Shown here: piece by piece, positions 47,101 to 52,126 of the stretch
Numbering within the stretch: position 1 is the stretch's first letter
How the letters are laid out: each line of letters begins with the position of its first letter
NCBI RefSeq assembly: GCF_029227915.1
Contig: NC_079885.1
Location: 13,219,001 to 13,283,000 of the forward strand
Direction of reading: 5' to 3'
DNA: 64,000 bases
Source of the DNA: Hydractinia symbiolongicarpus
Lineage: Eukaryota > Cnidaria > Hydrozoa > Anthoathecata > Hydractiniidae
The notes under the pieces: model-generated
The model's input: only the letters and a program-made list of their open reading frames with translations
Database searches by the model: none
Told to the model about the DNA's origin: nothing
Position numbers and translations under genes: made by a program

Positions 47101-47520
47101 AGATGCGGAATTTAAGTTCGCCAAAATGAGGCAGATTAGCAAGCATTAATTCTGCATTCTTTTCTTCCCTTTAATGCACTTACACGACGAAGGGAAAAAC
47201 AAAAGTTCTGAAATTCTAACTTAAATACAAGAAATTCTAATATTTTAATTCTTCACTTTTAGTTTTCTATCCCTTTACCAAAGGGAGGTCGGCAAGTTAA
47301 AACAATATTGTTAACAGAAGACCAAAAAACAAGTCAAAATCGTTTACCAAGAGGAAGAGATAAAGTAAATCCTCTGGATCCGGATTATGTATCCCGCTCA
47401 AACCCGTTTGCAGTGAATGACGTTAATAGTCGTGCATTTACGCTAGGACTTCACGTAAAACACCTGCAACCGAGAAATCCAAACGAAAACAAGAAGAAAA
47501 AATCTGGAAGAAAAAGATGA
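17933..47520 (+). CDS. NOB1: NOB1, 20S-pre-rRNA D-site endonuclease, seven coding exons
   Basis: NOB1 cleaves the 3' end of 18S rRNA (D site) in late cytoplasmic pre-40S particles. The coding exons are 17,933-18,164; 18,265-18,398; 43,678-43,746; 44,424-44,717; 45,292-45,389; 45,514-45,658; 47,263-47,520. All introns start with GT and end with AG, and the phases join without a stop into 409 residues, close to animal NOB1 length. The PIN domain (residues 1-122) has LIADSAAFL with Asp22, EVISEIRD with Glu48 and SAVDLRVIALTYQLE with Asp95. An acidic linker precedes GWITSGNIDKVK and CLTTDFAMQ. The zinc ribbon uses KCFGCYK (exon 5) and FCQSCGNKT (exon 6). The C-terminus is basic. Intron 2 is 25,279 bp and filled with mobile DNA. 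The exon 1 donor (gtcagc) is weak beyond the GT. Confidence 0.95.
18485..18864. mobile_element. MITE in NOB1 intron 2
   Basis: The left arm ttaggcggacgtcccacata followed by tctggtgttagtc is matched by an inverted right arm (gactctaacaccaaatattt then gtgacgtccgcctta) ending at 18,864. The arms are about 35 bases and imperfect. Internal sequence has no ORF. A TA-type target duplication is possible but not certain. Confidence 0.65.
19329..19636. repeat. E1 left-end region with direct repeat and TGACGTCA motif
   Basis: Two copies of a pyrimidine-rich unit (ctctccccctacacccc at 19,370-19,386 and 19,476-19,492, each followed by an aaatta/aaattt...aaaaccca-type segment) lie about 102 bases apart. 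TGACGTCA at 19,553-19,560 is followed by atgcgcaa at 19,563-19,570. A similar plan, a duplicated unit plus TGACGTCA and tgcgcaa, is found before the first gene of E2. This may be terminal-repeat or promoter DNA. Confidence 0.5.
19816..20841. mobile_element. MITE with internal minisatellite, inserted in the E1 repeat gene
   Basis: The terminal inverted repeats begin cagtactgtgaaaaggttt and end aaccttttcacagtactg, extending about 30 bases with gttaacatcgtg inside. Flanking TA dinucleotides fit a TA target duplication, and the reading sense of the host repeat continues exactly across the empty site. The interior has palindromic catcgtg/cacgatg pieces and a tandem array. No transposase is present. 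Confidence 0.85.
20105..20462. repeat. About 60-base minisatellite inside the MITE
   Basis: Roughly six units share aaaatgcgatctaaaaaaca followed by tttctatcgccgcttttcg and tttataaactttt. Unit length varies by a few bases. Such arrays inside small inverted-repeat elements can seed longer satellites. Confidence 0.85.
21364..21630 (+). CDS. E1 small protein with WHPYRYWDWC box
   Basis: The 88-residue frame is open and begins four bases after AATAAA. It ends with VAWHPYRYWDWCMTEDEKQE, the same box as the C-terminus of the preceding repeat protein, so the two are paralogous at that end. The N-terminal half is helical and charged (FLKRAMRNIHNKFSQLYEED). No known fold is recognised. It seems intact, unusual for E1. 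Confidence 0.6.
   Translation: MANTAIYFDKQWAKFLKRAMRNIHNKFSQLYEEDLFEMWTDDYNLSMHKAEYFYSLSKELIRVAWHPYRYWDWCMTEDEKQEISKLWE
21657..21896 (+). CDS. E1 small two-helix membrane protein
   Basis: The 79-residue frame starts inside AATAAATG. A hydrophobic helix (VKIFFSGVAISIGLYMPIMV) is followed by a charged loop EEENIDKTMQEQ and a second hydrophobic segment VNIYLIYMIGANVGG. The function is unknown; small membrane proteins are common in Polintons. The spacing to the previous gene is 26 bases. Confidence 0.5.
   Translation: MSSTNTFKGMVKIFFSGVAISIGLYMPIMVAGLVIENEKIKGKVDEEENIDKTMQEQCHVIVNIYLIYMIGANVGGNLW
21974..22448 (+). pseudogene. E1 unknown protein, one frameshift
   Basis: Two overlapping frames (21,974-22,213 and 22,146-22,448) appear to be one gene broken near 22,170. 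The first contains DLGDYPEWLEKYEDIL. The second contains INPKIKEWEGKIRTNF and an acidic end ESESEDDESTEL. No family is recognised. It is part of a tight run of small plus-strand E1 genes. Confidence 0.4.
22497..22752 (+). pseudogene. E1 small Cys-containing protein, one frameshift
   Basis: The reading starts MKVPRYSTLNKEDLVEATRK and shifts frame at about 22,600 into GPYCKPCVEIAYEKNLEKYL, ending GEVVGYEVDYGR. A single CxxC is visible, so metal binding is possible but weakly supported. A stem-loop follows directly after the stop (22,755-22,781). Confidence 0.4.
22755..22781 (+). terminator. Stem-loop after an E1 gene end
   Basis: The arms atttgt and acaaat plus an inner atgg/ccat enclose ttaac, with one mismatch. 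It begins three bases after a stop codon. One of several such structures at gene ends in E1 and E2; a role in 3'-end formation is inferred. Confidence 0.45.
22871..23314 (+). pseudogene. E1 unknown protein with C-terminal membrane anchor
   Basis: The start MASRSLLGSDGLYNTF is followed by a frameshift at about 22,920 and a second frame with QFQNVLKYARSKVYFSVAHG. A third frame ends with KVALISTGVGVILLYIC, a tail anchor. It is convergent with the coiled-coil gene on the other strand; their ends are 27 bases apart and share a stem-loop at 23,324-23,356. Confidence 0.4.
23324..23356. terminator. Stem-loop between convergent E1 genes
   Basis: tagtcta (23,324-23,330) pairs with tagacta (23,350-23,356), with a second small palindrome ttgatcaa in the loop. 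It spans the stop codon of the minus-strand gene. Confidence 0.4.
23341..24552 (-). pseudogene. E1 coiled-coil, Gly/Ala-rich virion-protein candidate
   Basis: The N-terminal 189 residues (24,552-23,983) are charged and include KVNSFYKRLGKELGLPNARH and YDGKKLTIEDG. A second frame adds a coiled coil (YDKIAKAEAKVKRLEEKKRT). A third frame (23,749 down) has the segment LKILIKEQGITIASIFSAVG followed by a hydrophobic Gly/Ala-rich stretch and a C-terminal anchor ending near 23,341. At least two frameshifts separate the parts. E2 encodes a homologue at 63,485. Both are divergent from the capsid gene across a 32-35-base gap. A structural role in the virion is inferred from conservation and position only. 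Confidence 0.6.
24553..24584. promoter_or_regulatory. E1 bidirectional start region, capsid / coiled-coil genes
   Basis: Only 32 bases separate two divergent ATGs. On each strand AATAAA overlaps or ends within two bases of the start codon. The same arrangement recurs in E2 (63,450-63,484). Any promoter must therefore be extremely compact or lie within the genes. Confidence 0.5.
24585..25857 (+). pseudogene. E1 putative major capsid protein
   Basis: Two frames (24,585-25,391 and 25,438-25,857) cover one protein of about 425 residues. The N-terminal part has SYVPSTINQIEDLYVDVPNM, LLFDLELTGTNTKRTI and VYRDLWLSKFELE. The C-terminal part has EGEPNELYSHAM and KYALFVDFRSSSDHS. The length, beta-rich pattern and position before the packaging ATPase fit a jelly-roll capsid protein of Polintons; I infer this rather than see the fold. 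A frameshift near 25,330-25,390 and one shortly after inactivate it. E2 has a close homologue at 62,171-63,449. Confidence 0.6.
25879..26506 (+). pseudogene. E1 DNA-packaging ATPase (FtsK/HerA type), broken
   Basis: The start lies within AATAAATG, 22 bases after the capsid gene. Walker A is SGLTSCGKTQG (position 1 of the loop is Ser, where E2 has Gly-Pro). The next conserved segment NIIILCPTIQWN matches the E2 copy. A frameshift/stop at about 26,157 lies where E2 has the Walker B strand, and the rest (ISGRHRKHSLWLLTQSYT in one frame, then LINDETNMINESNL) follows in shifted frames to 26,506. It would have pumped the genome into the capsid. It is dead. Confidence 0.75.
26507..27923. other. E1 gap between ATPase and BRO-like gene
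   Basis: About 1.4 kb with no credible gene. It may be an insertion or decayed E1 sequence. In E2 the corresponding gap between ATPase and BRO-like gene is only about 210 bases and holds a small coiled-coil gene. A compound stem-loop lies near its right end at 27,714-27,756. Confidence 0.5.
27714..27756. terminator. Compound stem-loop in the E1 gap
   Basis: aggcgtg (27,721-27,727) pairs with cacgcct (27,738-27,744), with ga/tc continuing inside across one mismatch to a ttaa loop. An outer ttttcagg...cctgaaaa pair encloses it. It is about 170 bases before the BRO-like gene. Confidence 0.4.
27924..28500 (+). pseudogene. E1 BRO-like protein A with a nuclease-like C-terminal motif
   Basis: The first frame carries IEIIYDDCQVPWFKRSQL, resembling the start of BRO-N/MSV199-type DNA-binding domains in large DNA viruses. 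After frameshifts, a segment with DEFGHID...EVKREKHIEQ and then DLGCTFIRYNHDAPDISP follows, a pattern of the form E(x)H...E..R...GC.FIR.N.D that in related virus and Polinton proteins is thought to be a small endonuclease-like domain. The assignment is from memory of the family. Many stops; dead. Confidence 0.4.
28575..29300 (+). pseudogene. E1 BRO-like protein B
   Basis: The frame ending at 28,771 contains IETLSDKHLRPRFKSADLWR followed by LLGISNV, aligned with the E2 start segment LFKRADLGRFLGIVD. A second frame carries TLDGALEIVCHSRKPKAA and RWLAKKGVEKL, then a coiled region with LGDDLNERNRQVAILEQDN. The last frame (28,992-29,300) has RHIPHRVLIDTVLCVVDKND and a His-rich end FHHNHITLPDEDT. 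BRO proteins of insect viruses bind DNA; the job here is unknown. Several frameshifts. Confidence 0.55.
29359..29379. terminator. Stem-loop between convergent E1 genes (BRO-like / integrase)
   Basis: tgtgact pairs with agtcaca around a seven-base T-rich loop. It lies between the end of the plus-strand block (29,300) and the 3' end of the minus-strand integrase (29,440), the same place as the paired hairpins of E2. Confidence 0.45.
29440..30469 (-). pseudogene. E1 retroviral-type integrase, catalytic residues altered
   Basis: The N-terminal part (30,469-30,266) has IVTEEEAEKLGSIYYQPEHL and KLPRKRVVHWLSRQLLWL. The core (30,205-29,792) has MHQFYLLYMPRDKVY, where E2 has MHQFDLLYMP, so the first acidic residue of the DDE triad is Tyr. 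The second Asp is present in FECDNGSEFKF. The third position reads TAFIDSYNK against TAFVESYNK in E2, Asp for Glu. The C-terminal part continues in another frame to about 29,440. At least two frameshifts add to the damage. The start follows AATAAAC. Confidence 0.85.
30512..30744 (-). pseudogene. E1 tail-anchored small protein, N-terminus deleted
   Basis: The reading RDRQAKIDWYNKQQ ... FYVPSKH and a C-terminal hydrophobic segment ending AAYKYL matches the E2 gene at 61,728-62,125 (RDRQAKIDW, FYIPSK, AAYKYM). The first half found in E2 is absent; the sequence joins directly to the remains of another gene at about 30,745. One in-frame stop lies before the anchor. Confidence 0.55.
30745..31044 (-). 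pseudogene. E1 conserved small protein (TPQEKEIIDMLYE type), C-terminus deleted
   Basis: VTPQEKEIIDMLYETLLDLG and KKFLGITQPS align with the E2 gene at 58,020-58,298 (VTPQQKEIIDMVYESVVDLG, KRFLGMSSPS). The homology stops at MDTNDV, where the sequence runs into the neighbouring tail-anchored gene. The role is unknown; it is conserved in both elements, so it probably mattered. Confidence 0.6.
31045..31190 (-). pseudogene. E1 remnant of a small Lys-rich membrane protein
   Basis: One frame reads GKKLAEWNKKKKENLHKKK near 31,130-31,180, and a Gln-rich tail follows near 31,000. The E2 counterpart at 57,675-58,005 has a similar Lys-rich start and then a membrane helix. The helix is not recognisable here. 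Confidence 0.4.
31240..31474 (-). pseudogene. E1 unknown small protein, one frameshift
   Basis: The start MGNNLTKLALGLHELYDQD is followed by a shifted frame with GIDGIQALTHGSVILTPPVG and LGLGEQFLKYVYEN, ending at about 31,267. It sits between the two conserved small genes and overlaps the end of the next gene upstream. I recognise the pattern as recurrent in cnidarian Polinton relatives but know no function. Confidence 0.45.
31474..32077 (-). pseudogene. E1 membrane-anchored accessory protein
   Basis: An N-terminal hydrophobic segment (about 32,077-31,995) is followed by MTELAKIFDVVDTPAEALQQ (an alternative start at 31,990 directly after AATAAA), LPKKCTEGFVEKAPDDVIEK and, after a frameshift near 31,760, SMTDLGIVFHVTFGKFLAPL. 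The E2 homologue at 56,619-57,188 has LPKKCSDSFIDKASDEIVEK and SMTDLGILVYTAFGKFLAPL. The C-terminus is basic. The function is unknown. Confidence 0.6.
32078..32882. other. E1 stretch between polymerase and membrane protein genes
   Basis: It contains a (TTG)n microsatellite at about 32,138-32,170, a stem-loop (cacacct/aggtgtg with a T loop, 32,321-32,339) and a short minus-strand coding-like piece around 32,500-32,610 (CLVMRDLPDMQYSRYTQELW) that probably belongs to a lost small gene or to the end of the polymerase gene. Confidence 0.45.
32883..36565 (-). pseudogene. E1 protein-primed family B DNA polymerase with OTU-like N-terminal region
   Basis: On the minus strand the pieces run: an N-terminal segment with NIDENDIQMLEDGNRIKTWR (36,398-36,102); an OTU-protease-like region with DNLCFWRCLA and GHCFDIKDI (35,896-35,354); a C2H2-like finger CEVCGQLFKKACHLSRHKKD; the exonuclease with FDFEAI and GFNSGKYDL (35,020-33,800); and the palm with LGLDANMLYPS, KLKGNSFYGKM and YIYMDTDSAYF (33,641-32,883). 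The MDTDS motif carries the catalytic Asp pair. Breaks lie near 36,100, 35,350-35,030, 33,800-33,640 and at the C-terminus. It would have copied the element from a protein primer. Confidence 0.85.
36669..36956 (-). CDS. E1 small protein with three CxxC pairs
   Basis: The 95-residue frame is open. It has CIKCLDAPR, VCLYCKEPK and NCIECLIK, a spacing expected for a zinc-binding protein with one or two fingers, and ends QKYFDWVYRGILP. It is the outermost gene on the right side of E1. DNA or RNA binding is possible; the family is not recognised. A perfect stem-loop ttcgtttt-tt-aaaacgaa lies 30 bases upstream at 36,987-37,004. Confidence 0.55.
   Translation of the reverse strand: MDNFRIKQNGQPTKMCIKCLDAPRADTLEKRRKKYGNGIVCLYCKEPKFDFEYRIIDKKWPRFSTNCIECLIKNVKKAEVSRQKYFDWVYRGILP
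37204..37531. mobile_element. MITE to the right of E1
   Basis: The right end reads catgccggcatgaaaaaatg then cgtgtaaacggggtct, and the left end is an imperfect inverted copy (aggctgtttacacgtac, then catgaaactcatgccagcat). Inside are more atgcc/ggcat palindromes. No ORF of its own; the predicted ORFs across it are by-products of the palindromes. Confidence 0.65.
37560..38400. other. Intron DNA, simple-sequence only
   Basis: No gene seen. A short stretch at 37,900-38,050 repeats acttatttcctgg and ttactcc motifs with inverted pieces (ccaggaaat / atttcctgg), perhaps an eroded small transposon. Confidence 0.4.
38410..38838 (-). pseudogene. Ulp1-like (C48) cysteine protease fragment
   Basis: The frame has SSDGWLNDCIMDAAQKLI (the usual W-LND entry motif), NHWFLSFCSNW (catalytic His in HW), a CDSL segment where the acidic partner is expected, and QQDGYNCSPFAVAYAAELFD with the Gln and nucleophilic Cys. 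These are the C48 signatures in the right order. The upstream reading is interrupted by stops. Such proteases occur in several transposon classes; here it is probably part of the integrase unit upstream. Confidence 0.7.
39099..39350 (-). pseudogene. F-box-like segment
   Basis: The frame has NLDKLPDEILEMILINGTAL and a following TFASIINTCKRFKSL, a good match to the first helices of an F-box (LPxEILxxIL...L...CKRF). F-boxes recruit Skp1 in ubiquitin ligases. It continues directly from the integrase C-terminus after a frameshift, suggesting a fused or adjacent domain. Confidence 0.55.
39360..40600 (-). pseudogene. Gypsy/Ginger-type DDE integrase, broken
   Basis: The zinc finger has HRDHESTYQRLIERFFWFG and, in a shifted frame, CKNCQQ. 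The core has IGIDICNL (first Asp), HLIVCINYFSKWLEAKP, an INDQ box near 39,985 (second Asp) and an NGLCER box near 39,880 (Glu). YNRNPVLPIDIKYDL and a GPY module near 39,440 follow. Four or more frameshifts or stops break it, but all three catalytic residues can still be located. Confidence 0.75.
40638..40985 (+). repeat. R1 repeat, copy b
   Basis: It begins tactagtcgataaagctcgtgg and aligns with 1,060-1,430, including the cgctgatcaagaaaatgtat box near its end (40,957-40,980). The palindromic head is imperfect (gtggaaatatccac). Confidence 0.65.
41087..42290 (-). pseudogene. Degraded copia-like reverse transcriptase / RNase H fragment
   Basis: The lower part (41,317-41,087) has ALSEFANAGWCIASI and DIKLLKEHIQSNKI, resembling the RNase H region of copia-grade polyproteins (ALSE...D.KSL). 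Upstream on the same strand, around 42,000-42,100, pieces like NNAPEMWYKR and FLWHDDNDQLSGILVTHV resemble the ends of the reverse transcriptase palm. An R1-type repeat is inserted between them at 41,530-41,690. No intact frame. Confidence 0.45.
41530..41690 (-). repeat. R1-type palindromic repeat, copy c (inverted)
   Basis: In reverse, it carries agtcgttagcccctggaaaa followed by tccacgggttcgcccgtcc, a gcattctgtg segment and a run of gacagacggacg repeats, the same order as each unit at 48,371-48,850. Confidence 0.7.
42360..42545 (-). repeat. R1 repeat, copy d (inverted, partial)
   Basis: It contains the reverse complement of the body motifs of copies a and b (gatcctatacattttctta, tgatgacgtcatcaaaattc). 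The palindromic head is missing. Confidence 0.5.
42560..43677. other. End of NOB1 intron 2
   Basis: Two ORFs of 93 and 107 codons (42,666-42,947 minus; 42,959-43,282 plus) are open but show no recognisable domain, and I do not call them genes. The last part is A/T-rich and leads to the acceptor ttttactctttag before exon 3. Confidence 0.5.
43678..47520 (+). CDS. NOB1: NOB1 exons 3-7 (linker, zinc ribbon, basic tail)
   Basis: Exon 3 is 69 bases and carries GKEITGFYVEKK, matching the short segment after the PIN domain. Exon 4 holds the acidic linker with DDDEEED and DDDGWITSGNI. Exon 5 reads NVLIQMGLHVLSVQGRLI, almost the family consensus. Exon 6 completes the zinc ribbon. Exon 7 has LPKGGRQ, DPDYVSRSNPFAVNDVNSRA and a Lys/Arg-rich end with a stop at 47,518-47,520. 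Introns 3-6 are small (124 to 1,604 bases). Confidence 0.93.
43872..44172 (+). repeat. Direct repeat pair in NOB1 intron 3
   Basis: A segment of about 48 bases (43,872-43,918), with agagagcaatgatgagtgca followed by tctatatttacagaata, recurs at 44,126-44,172 with a few changes. The 254 bases between the copies have no ORF. Confidence 0.65.
45765..45890 (+). repeat. R2 repeat, second copy, in NOB1 intron 6
   Basis: It shares with 1,430-1,640 the sequence order ggattttttt...gttgtaagccca...cgccctgcaacgccctcc. Strongly diverged. Confidence 0.35.
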
Positions 47521-47674
47521 TAAAATTTATATGGATTAAATCCTTTTGCTAGAAACTCATTTTTTTTTATTTCACAAATCCTGTTTGCTGATAAATCCGT
47601 CTTGGCAGTAAGATTTTAGAATGTTTACTTTAATAGGAGAAACACACGTAGATTTGCGAATTGTGTGGAACTAA

Positions 47675-47960
47675 TCGATAAGGCCCGTGGAAAAACCCAC
47701 TTAGGCAAAGATGGACAATGGAAAATCGGTTGTATTCGATGTTTTGATGACGTAAGCAGTGCAGAACAAAAAAATAAATTGCAAAATTTAGCTTATTCTT
47801 TGCCTGTAATGTGTAGAAGTTGAAACGCTGATCAAAATAATGTATAGGACCATATGTTTCCGCCGAACGCCTAAGGAGATATAAGGGCTTAAAAATGTTG
47901 CTGACGTCACCAAAGACCTGTCAAGACACAAAGATCACAGAATGTCAAATGTCAAATCGC
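47675..47960 (+). repeat. R1 repeat, copy e, just after NOB1
   Basis: It begins aactaatcgataaggcccgtgg and has the body motifs gatgacgtaagca and cgctgatcaaaataatgtat. It lies about 155 bases beyond the NOB1 stop, so it may overlap the 3' untranslated region. Confidence 0.65.
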
Positions 47961-48043
47961 ATTAAAACTTTCACACAAAACTTACACAATATATAAAAAA
48001 CTCAGGTTGCAAGGTGTAAAATCTAGTCGATAGAAAGTTACAA

Positions 48044-48135
48044 CAACGACAGTCAAACACTGACACTCACAAAACTGACAGTAACAACACCGACAGTTAC
48101 GACACCGACAGTCACAACACTGATAATAACGACGT
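48044..48135. repeat. Short tandem repeat of about 17 bases
   Basis: Five to six units of the form acaccgacagttacg/acactgacagtcaca, with drift between units. No coding function is likely, although it reads as a simple Thr/Asp/Ser pattern. Confidence 0.7.
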
Positions 48136-48370
48136 CAGAAATAACGCACACTGAAGAAAATGAAAAAAAGTTCGAATTTATATTTTAAATGTTTTAACCC
48201 TACACCTACTCTGAAGTTTGAATATTTCAAGTTCTCTAGGCTTTGGTTAATCTTCTTGACACCGACAATAAATTGTTTTACATACTTTCATTTTGTACTA
48301 ACACAGGACTCGTTTGGAAAGCAGTCAATTTATTATACTGAAACGACAATTCCTGTATGAATATATCTTA

Positions 48371-48850
48371 AACTAGTCGGTGGCCCGTGGAAAATCCACG
48401 GGTTTGCCGTTCTTTTTAAACCGCATAGCGTGCGTCTCGCTACTCTCAGTACCATTTTGCGTGACAGAAGGACAGACGTATACGGGTATTATAATATAGA
48501 AGCCGTCAACCCGTGGAAAAATCCACGGGGCCGCCCGTCCTTTATATATCGCATTTCGTGTTTCCGTAACAAAAATACAAATAGACGCACGAACAGACAG
48601 ATGGAATACGGCTATTATTAAAGAGACTAGTCGTTAGCCCGTGAAAAATTCACGGGTTCGCCCGTTCTTTAAATTTACCCGTCGCAACAAAGTGGACAAC
48701 AATATATCGCATTTGGTATTGGTGCGCATTTTAAAAATTTCGTGATTCCGGTACGGGACGCGGCTCTCGCGGACACGGACAAAATACGGCTATTATTAAG
48801 GAGACTAGTCGTTAGCCCGTGGAAAAATCCACGGGTTCGCCCGTCTTTTA
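48371..48850 (+). repeat. Tandem palindromic units, related to R1
   Basis: Four units start at 48,384, 48,510, 48,638 and 48,816 with the palindrome cccgtggaaaaatccacggg or a close variant (the third is cccgtgaaaaattcacggg). Units one, three and four are preceded by actagtcg(g/t)t. The palindrome is followed by ttcgcccgt and a tail of acgcacgaacagacag-type and tacggctattatta sequence. Compensating changes keep the third palindrome paired. Confidence 0.85.
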
Positions 48851-49640
48851 AATCTCAAATATGTGCATAATAGAAGCCATAGTTTGGAAAACAAGTTTAA
48901 ATCTAGAAAACTCAGTCATTTCAGTTGCATGCCATCCTCTCGCATAAAAATTTACACAAAATGTAAAAATCAACCAATTAACAAATCAAAATTATTTATG
49001 TCTTATGACCAAACAGGAGAAAATTTTAAATGAATTTTAAAGAAGGAGAAAATTTTAAATGAACAAAGATCCTCATTTAGGTAAAAATTGTATACAGTCC
49101 TTCCTTACAAAAGTTTATACAAAATGTAAAACAGAACGGCTTCTGAGGATCAAATCCAACCAAAATCGGTTCATTCGCCATGTTTTATATTGTCTTTACC
49201 CATAACATTTTACACGTCAGTGAGTCATTTCAGTATATTGATTATAGTCTTGGACCACTAGATTTTATACAAAATATTAAAAATACAACTTTAAAGGTTT
49301 AAAATCTTATTGTATAAAATTTAATTTTTTTAGTATGTATACACTCATACAAATATTTGCATATGGTCCTCCGTTACAAAAGTTGTAAAAAATGTAAAAA
49401 AAACAAACAACAACACAGTTCCATTCATAAAGTTCAGTAATTTTTGATCATCACCAAATATTAATTCCAGCAAAACTTTGTCAAACCGTATTTTTTTCTT
49501 CTCATAAAAAATTGTGACAATAAAGTACAGAAATGACTTAATTTCCAGATTTAAATGAACTGATTTTTGTTGATTTTAAATTTACTTCTTGCAAGTTGTT
49601 CTCCTTTTACATTTCAGATTAAAATATTGTAAAATATATA

Positions 49641-49815
49641 CAGTGGAATCTCTCTATCTCGACTAACCTTTAACTTGAACTTCTCTCTATCTCGAACTAA
49701 AGTCTCGGTCCCTTTGTGGGCCGCCTAAGGTATTTTCCTTTCTTTATCTCGAACTTTCTCTATCTCGAACAAATCTTTTGGTCCCTTGCGAGTTCGAGAT
49801 AGAGAAATTCCACTG
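49641..49815. mobile_element. MITE with pogo/Tigger-like ends
   Basis: The ends read cagtggaatctctctatctc and gagatagagaaattccactg, and TA flanks both sides. Internally tctatctcgaact motifs repeat several times. TA target choice and a CAGTGG start fit the pogo/Tigger family, but no transposase is encoded. Confidence 0.85.
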
Positions 49816-50049
49816 TACTCAATAAGAACAAAAATGTGAAATCATGGAATTTTTTACCAGCAAAACTGACATCACATACAGTTCCCCAACAAAACTTTAT
49901 ATACACAAAATATAAAGAAACATCAGCTAACACAACAGCTTACAGTAAAATATAATTCTTTTTAGTATATTGCATGTGGTCCATTTTCACAACAGTTTCC
50001 ACAAAAATAAAAAAAAAGCAGCACGAACAATATAAAGGACAGCCATATA

Positions 50050-50267
50050 CCTTAAGTGGATAAATTTTGGCGAGTATTTAATTTGGCGAATGACCAAAAC
50101 GGAATATTTGGCGGAGATTTAATTTGGCGAATGGTAAATTATGGTAAATTTGGCGAGTATTTATATTGGCGAATAGTCAGTTATCAAAATTTTGGCCGGT
50201 ATTTAATTTAACGAATTTCGCCGAAATTCGCCAAATTTAATCCTCGCCAAAATTTATCCACTTAAGG
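50050..50267. mobile_element. MITE with 25-base inverted ends
   Basis: The left end ccttaagtggataaattttg followed by gcgag is exactly inverted at 50,243-50,267. Flanks are tata on both sides. The interior is made of tttggcgaatt variants. The TTAAG start and TA-rich target are compatible with several superfamilies. Confidence 0.9.
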
Positions 50268-51230
50268 TATATACCACCCTTTTCTGCAAAACTTTAACCC
50301 AAAAGGTAAAAAACTTAAATTTTTGCCCAAAATGTCAAACAATATTGTCATATTGTTATTTTACACGCAGATTCACGTTTAACAGAAATTGTCAAAAACG
50401 AAGCAATAAAATGAGCACCCACACTTAACACTCACCATAGTCACAAGAAAAAGAATAGTCTGGTATTTTCCGCGCGTATAAGCCGATTTCCGCATTTTAT
50501 GTTGTGTTCTCCGATTTTTTAGTGCCCAGTCCACTTTTAGGTGCGTGAAATGTAAATAGCGCGAAAATTTGAACTTTTTTATTAGCGTTTAGTACTGTGT
50601 AAACTTTTAAAGTGCCTGGTGCTTATTGCTCAATTTTTAATTGTAATGTATCTAGAGGCACCGCTGGTGTCTTTATATTTGGAATTTTTAAAGAAAACAA
50701 TGATTTTAGCATTGCTTGACGAAAGAAACTGGTGAATTTAATAACAAGAGATCGTGTCATTGACAAGTCTATAAGATCGCAGATCGAAAAACGTTGCTTA
50801 CATGTATGAGAACTTCATTTCCCACAGGAAGCAATCCTCAGGCGTAAGTTCAAGTAGCATATTCTTGTGATTATTCCTTATATTTGACTAATGTGATAGG
50901 TATTATGAAAACATATCTTTTATTCCAGATGACACAAGAACTACTTTAATATCTGGATCCGTCCCAACTTGCCACAGAAAGGTTTTCCAGCTTCAAGGTA
51001 GATATACATAGATTTTTCTTATAAGAAACCTAAACATTTGGTTGAGTCCAGTATTTCTTAAAATTTTGATAATTTAAGCCTTAAATGTTTCTTAAATTTT
51101 CCTTGTTTGACTCTGAAAAATATTTTATTTAAAATATTTTTTGTAGAACTGTAACTAAGGAAAGATCATCAGCCTGCAGTTTATCAAATAAAAGACAAAA
51201 TGCACCCCTAATCATGGTTAAAATTAGATA

Positions 51231-52126
51231 TTGCTTGCAGCGATGTCTCCAGCAGCCTATGATGAAATACGGTACAACGAGCAGACAGGGACAGGTTTTG
51301 TAGTGCTTCCTAGTCGAAGACGACTACGCGATTACAAAAACTACAACCATCCTCAGCGTGGGTTTAATAAGGACATTGTCTTGGAACTGAAAAATAAAGT
51401 TGCTAATTTCAGTGAAATTGAGAAAATGGTTGTTCTTTTTTTTGATGAGATGAAAGTGCAGGAAAATCTTGTGTGGGGGCACAAACATACTGGCAAGTTA
51501 ATTGGGTTTGTAAATCTTTGAGATATCGACATAAATTATGCAACATTAGACAAACCAAATCAACTGGCTACACATGTCCTTGCCTTTATGTCACGCAGCA
51601 TTATAAATCCCTTCAAACTTAGCTTAGAAAATTTCTCAACAACTAGTGCTACTTCGTATCAAATTTTTCCTCTGTTTTGGAAGGCTGTCAGTATATGTGA
51701 ACTTCAATGTGATCTAAAAGTAGTTGCTGTTACTTGTGATGGTGCATCCACTAATCGTTGAGGTTTCAGAATGCATCTTGACATGACTTCACAAGAAGAC
51801 ATTAATCCTAATGTTGATGTAACATACCGAACATCCAATTTATTCAGTTCTGATAAACGTTTTATCTACTTTATATAAACCCACCACATTTGATCAAAAC
51901 AGCTCGCAGTTGTTTATCTAATTCTGGAGCTGGCATATGCACTCGTTTTATGTGGAATGGTGGTTTATTTTTTGTTTGGAATTACATTTCTGACATTTTT
52001 TACGAGGATCGTGATTGCGGTTTACAACTACTGACAAAACTATCCAACGATCATATTAACTTAATATCGTATTCTATCATGGATGCTAGATTGAATGTTA
52101 AGATATTAGCAGTGCAGTGCACATAA
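51231..52126 (+). pseudogene. P-element/THAP9-like transposase, degraded
   Basis: The first frame (51,231-51,521) has NKDIVLELKNKVANFSEIEK and VVLFFDEMKVQENLVW, where the Asp of FDEMK is the first catalytic residue of the RNase H-like core. It then reads GKLIGFVNL. The next frame has KVVAVTCDGASTNR (second Asp region). The last (51,890-52,126) has KTARSCLSNSGAG, FFVWNYISDIFYEDRDCG and LTKLSNDHINL, the GTP-binding and later segments of this family. No THAP finger was found. Frameshifts and stops inactivate it. Confidence 0.8.

Larger units (their letters stand above)
48940..50320. repeat. Degenerate module array (acaaaagttt...caaaatgtaaaa)
   Basis: A short module, a ggtcc/gtcctt piece followed by acaaaagtttatacaaaatg and taaaa, recurs at about 48,945, 49,100, 49,255, 49,370, 49,885, 49,985 and 50,290. 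Spacing is irregular (roughly 110-160 bases when not interrupted by MITEs). No genes. Confidence 0.5.

Noticed and set aside
48371-48850. CRISPR-like array (regular palindromic repeats)
   Set aside because: Only four diverged units with irregular spacing in a eukaryotic genome and no cas genes; it is an interspersed palindromic repeat.
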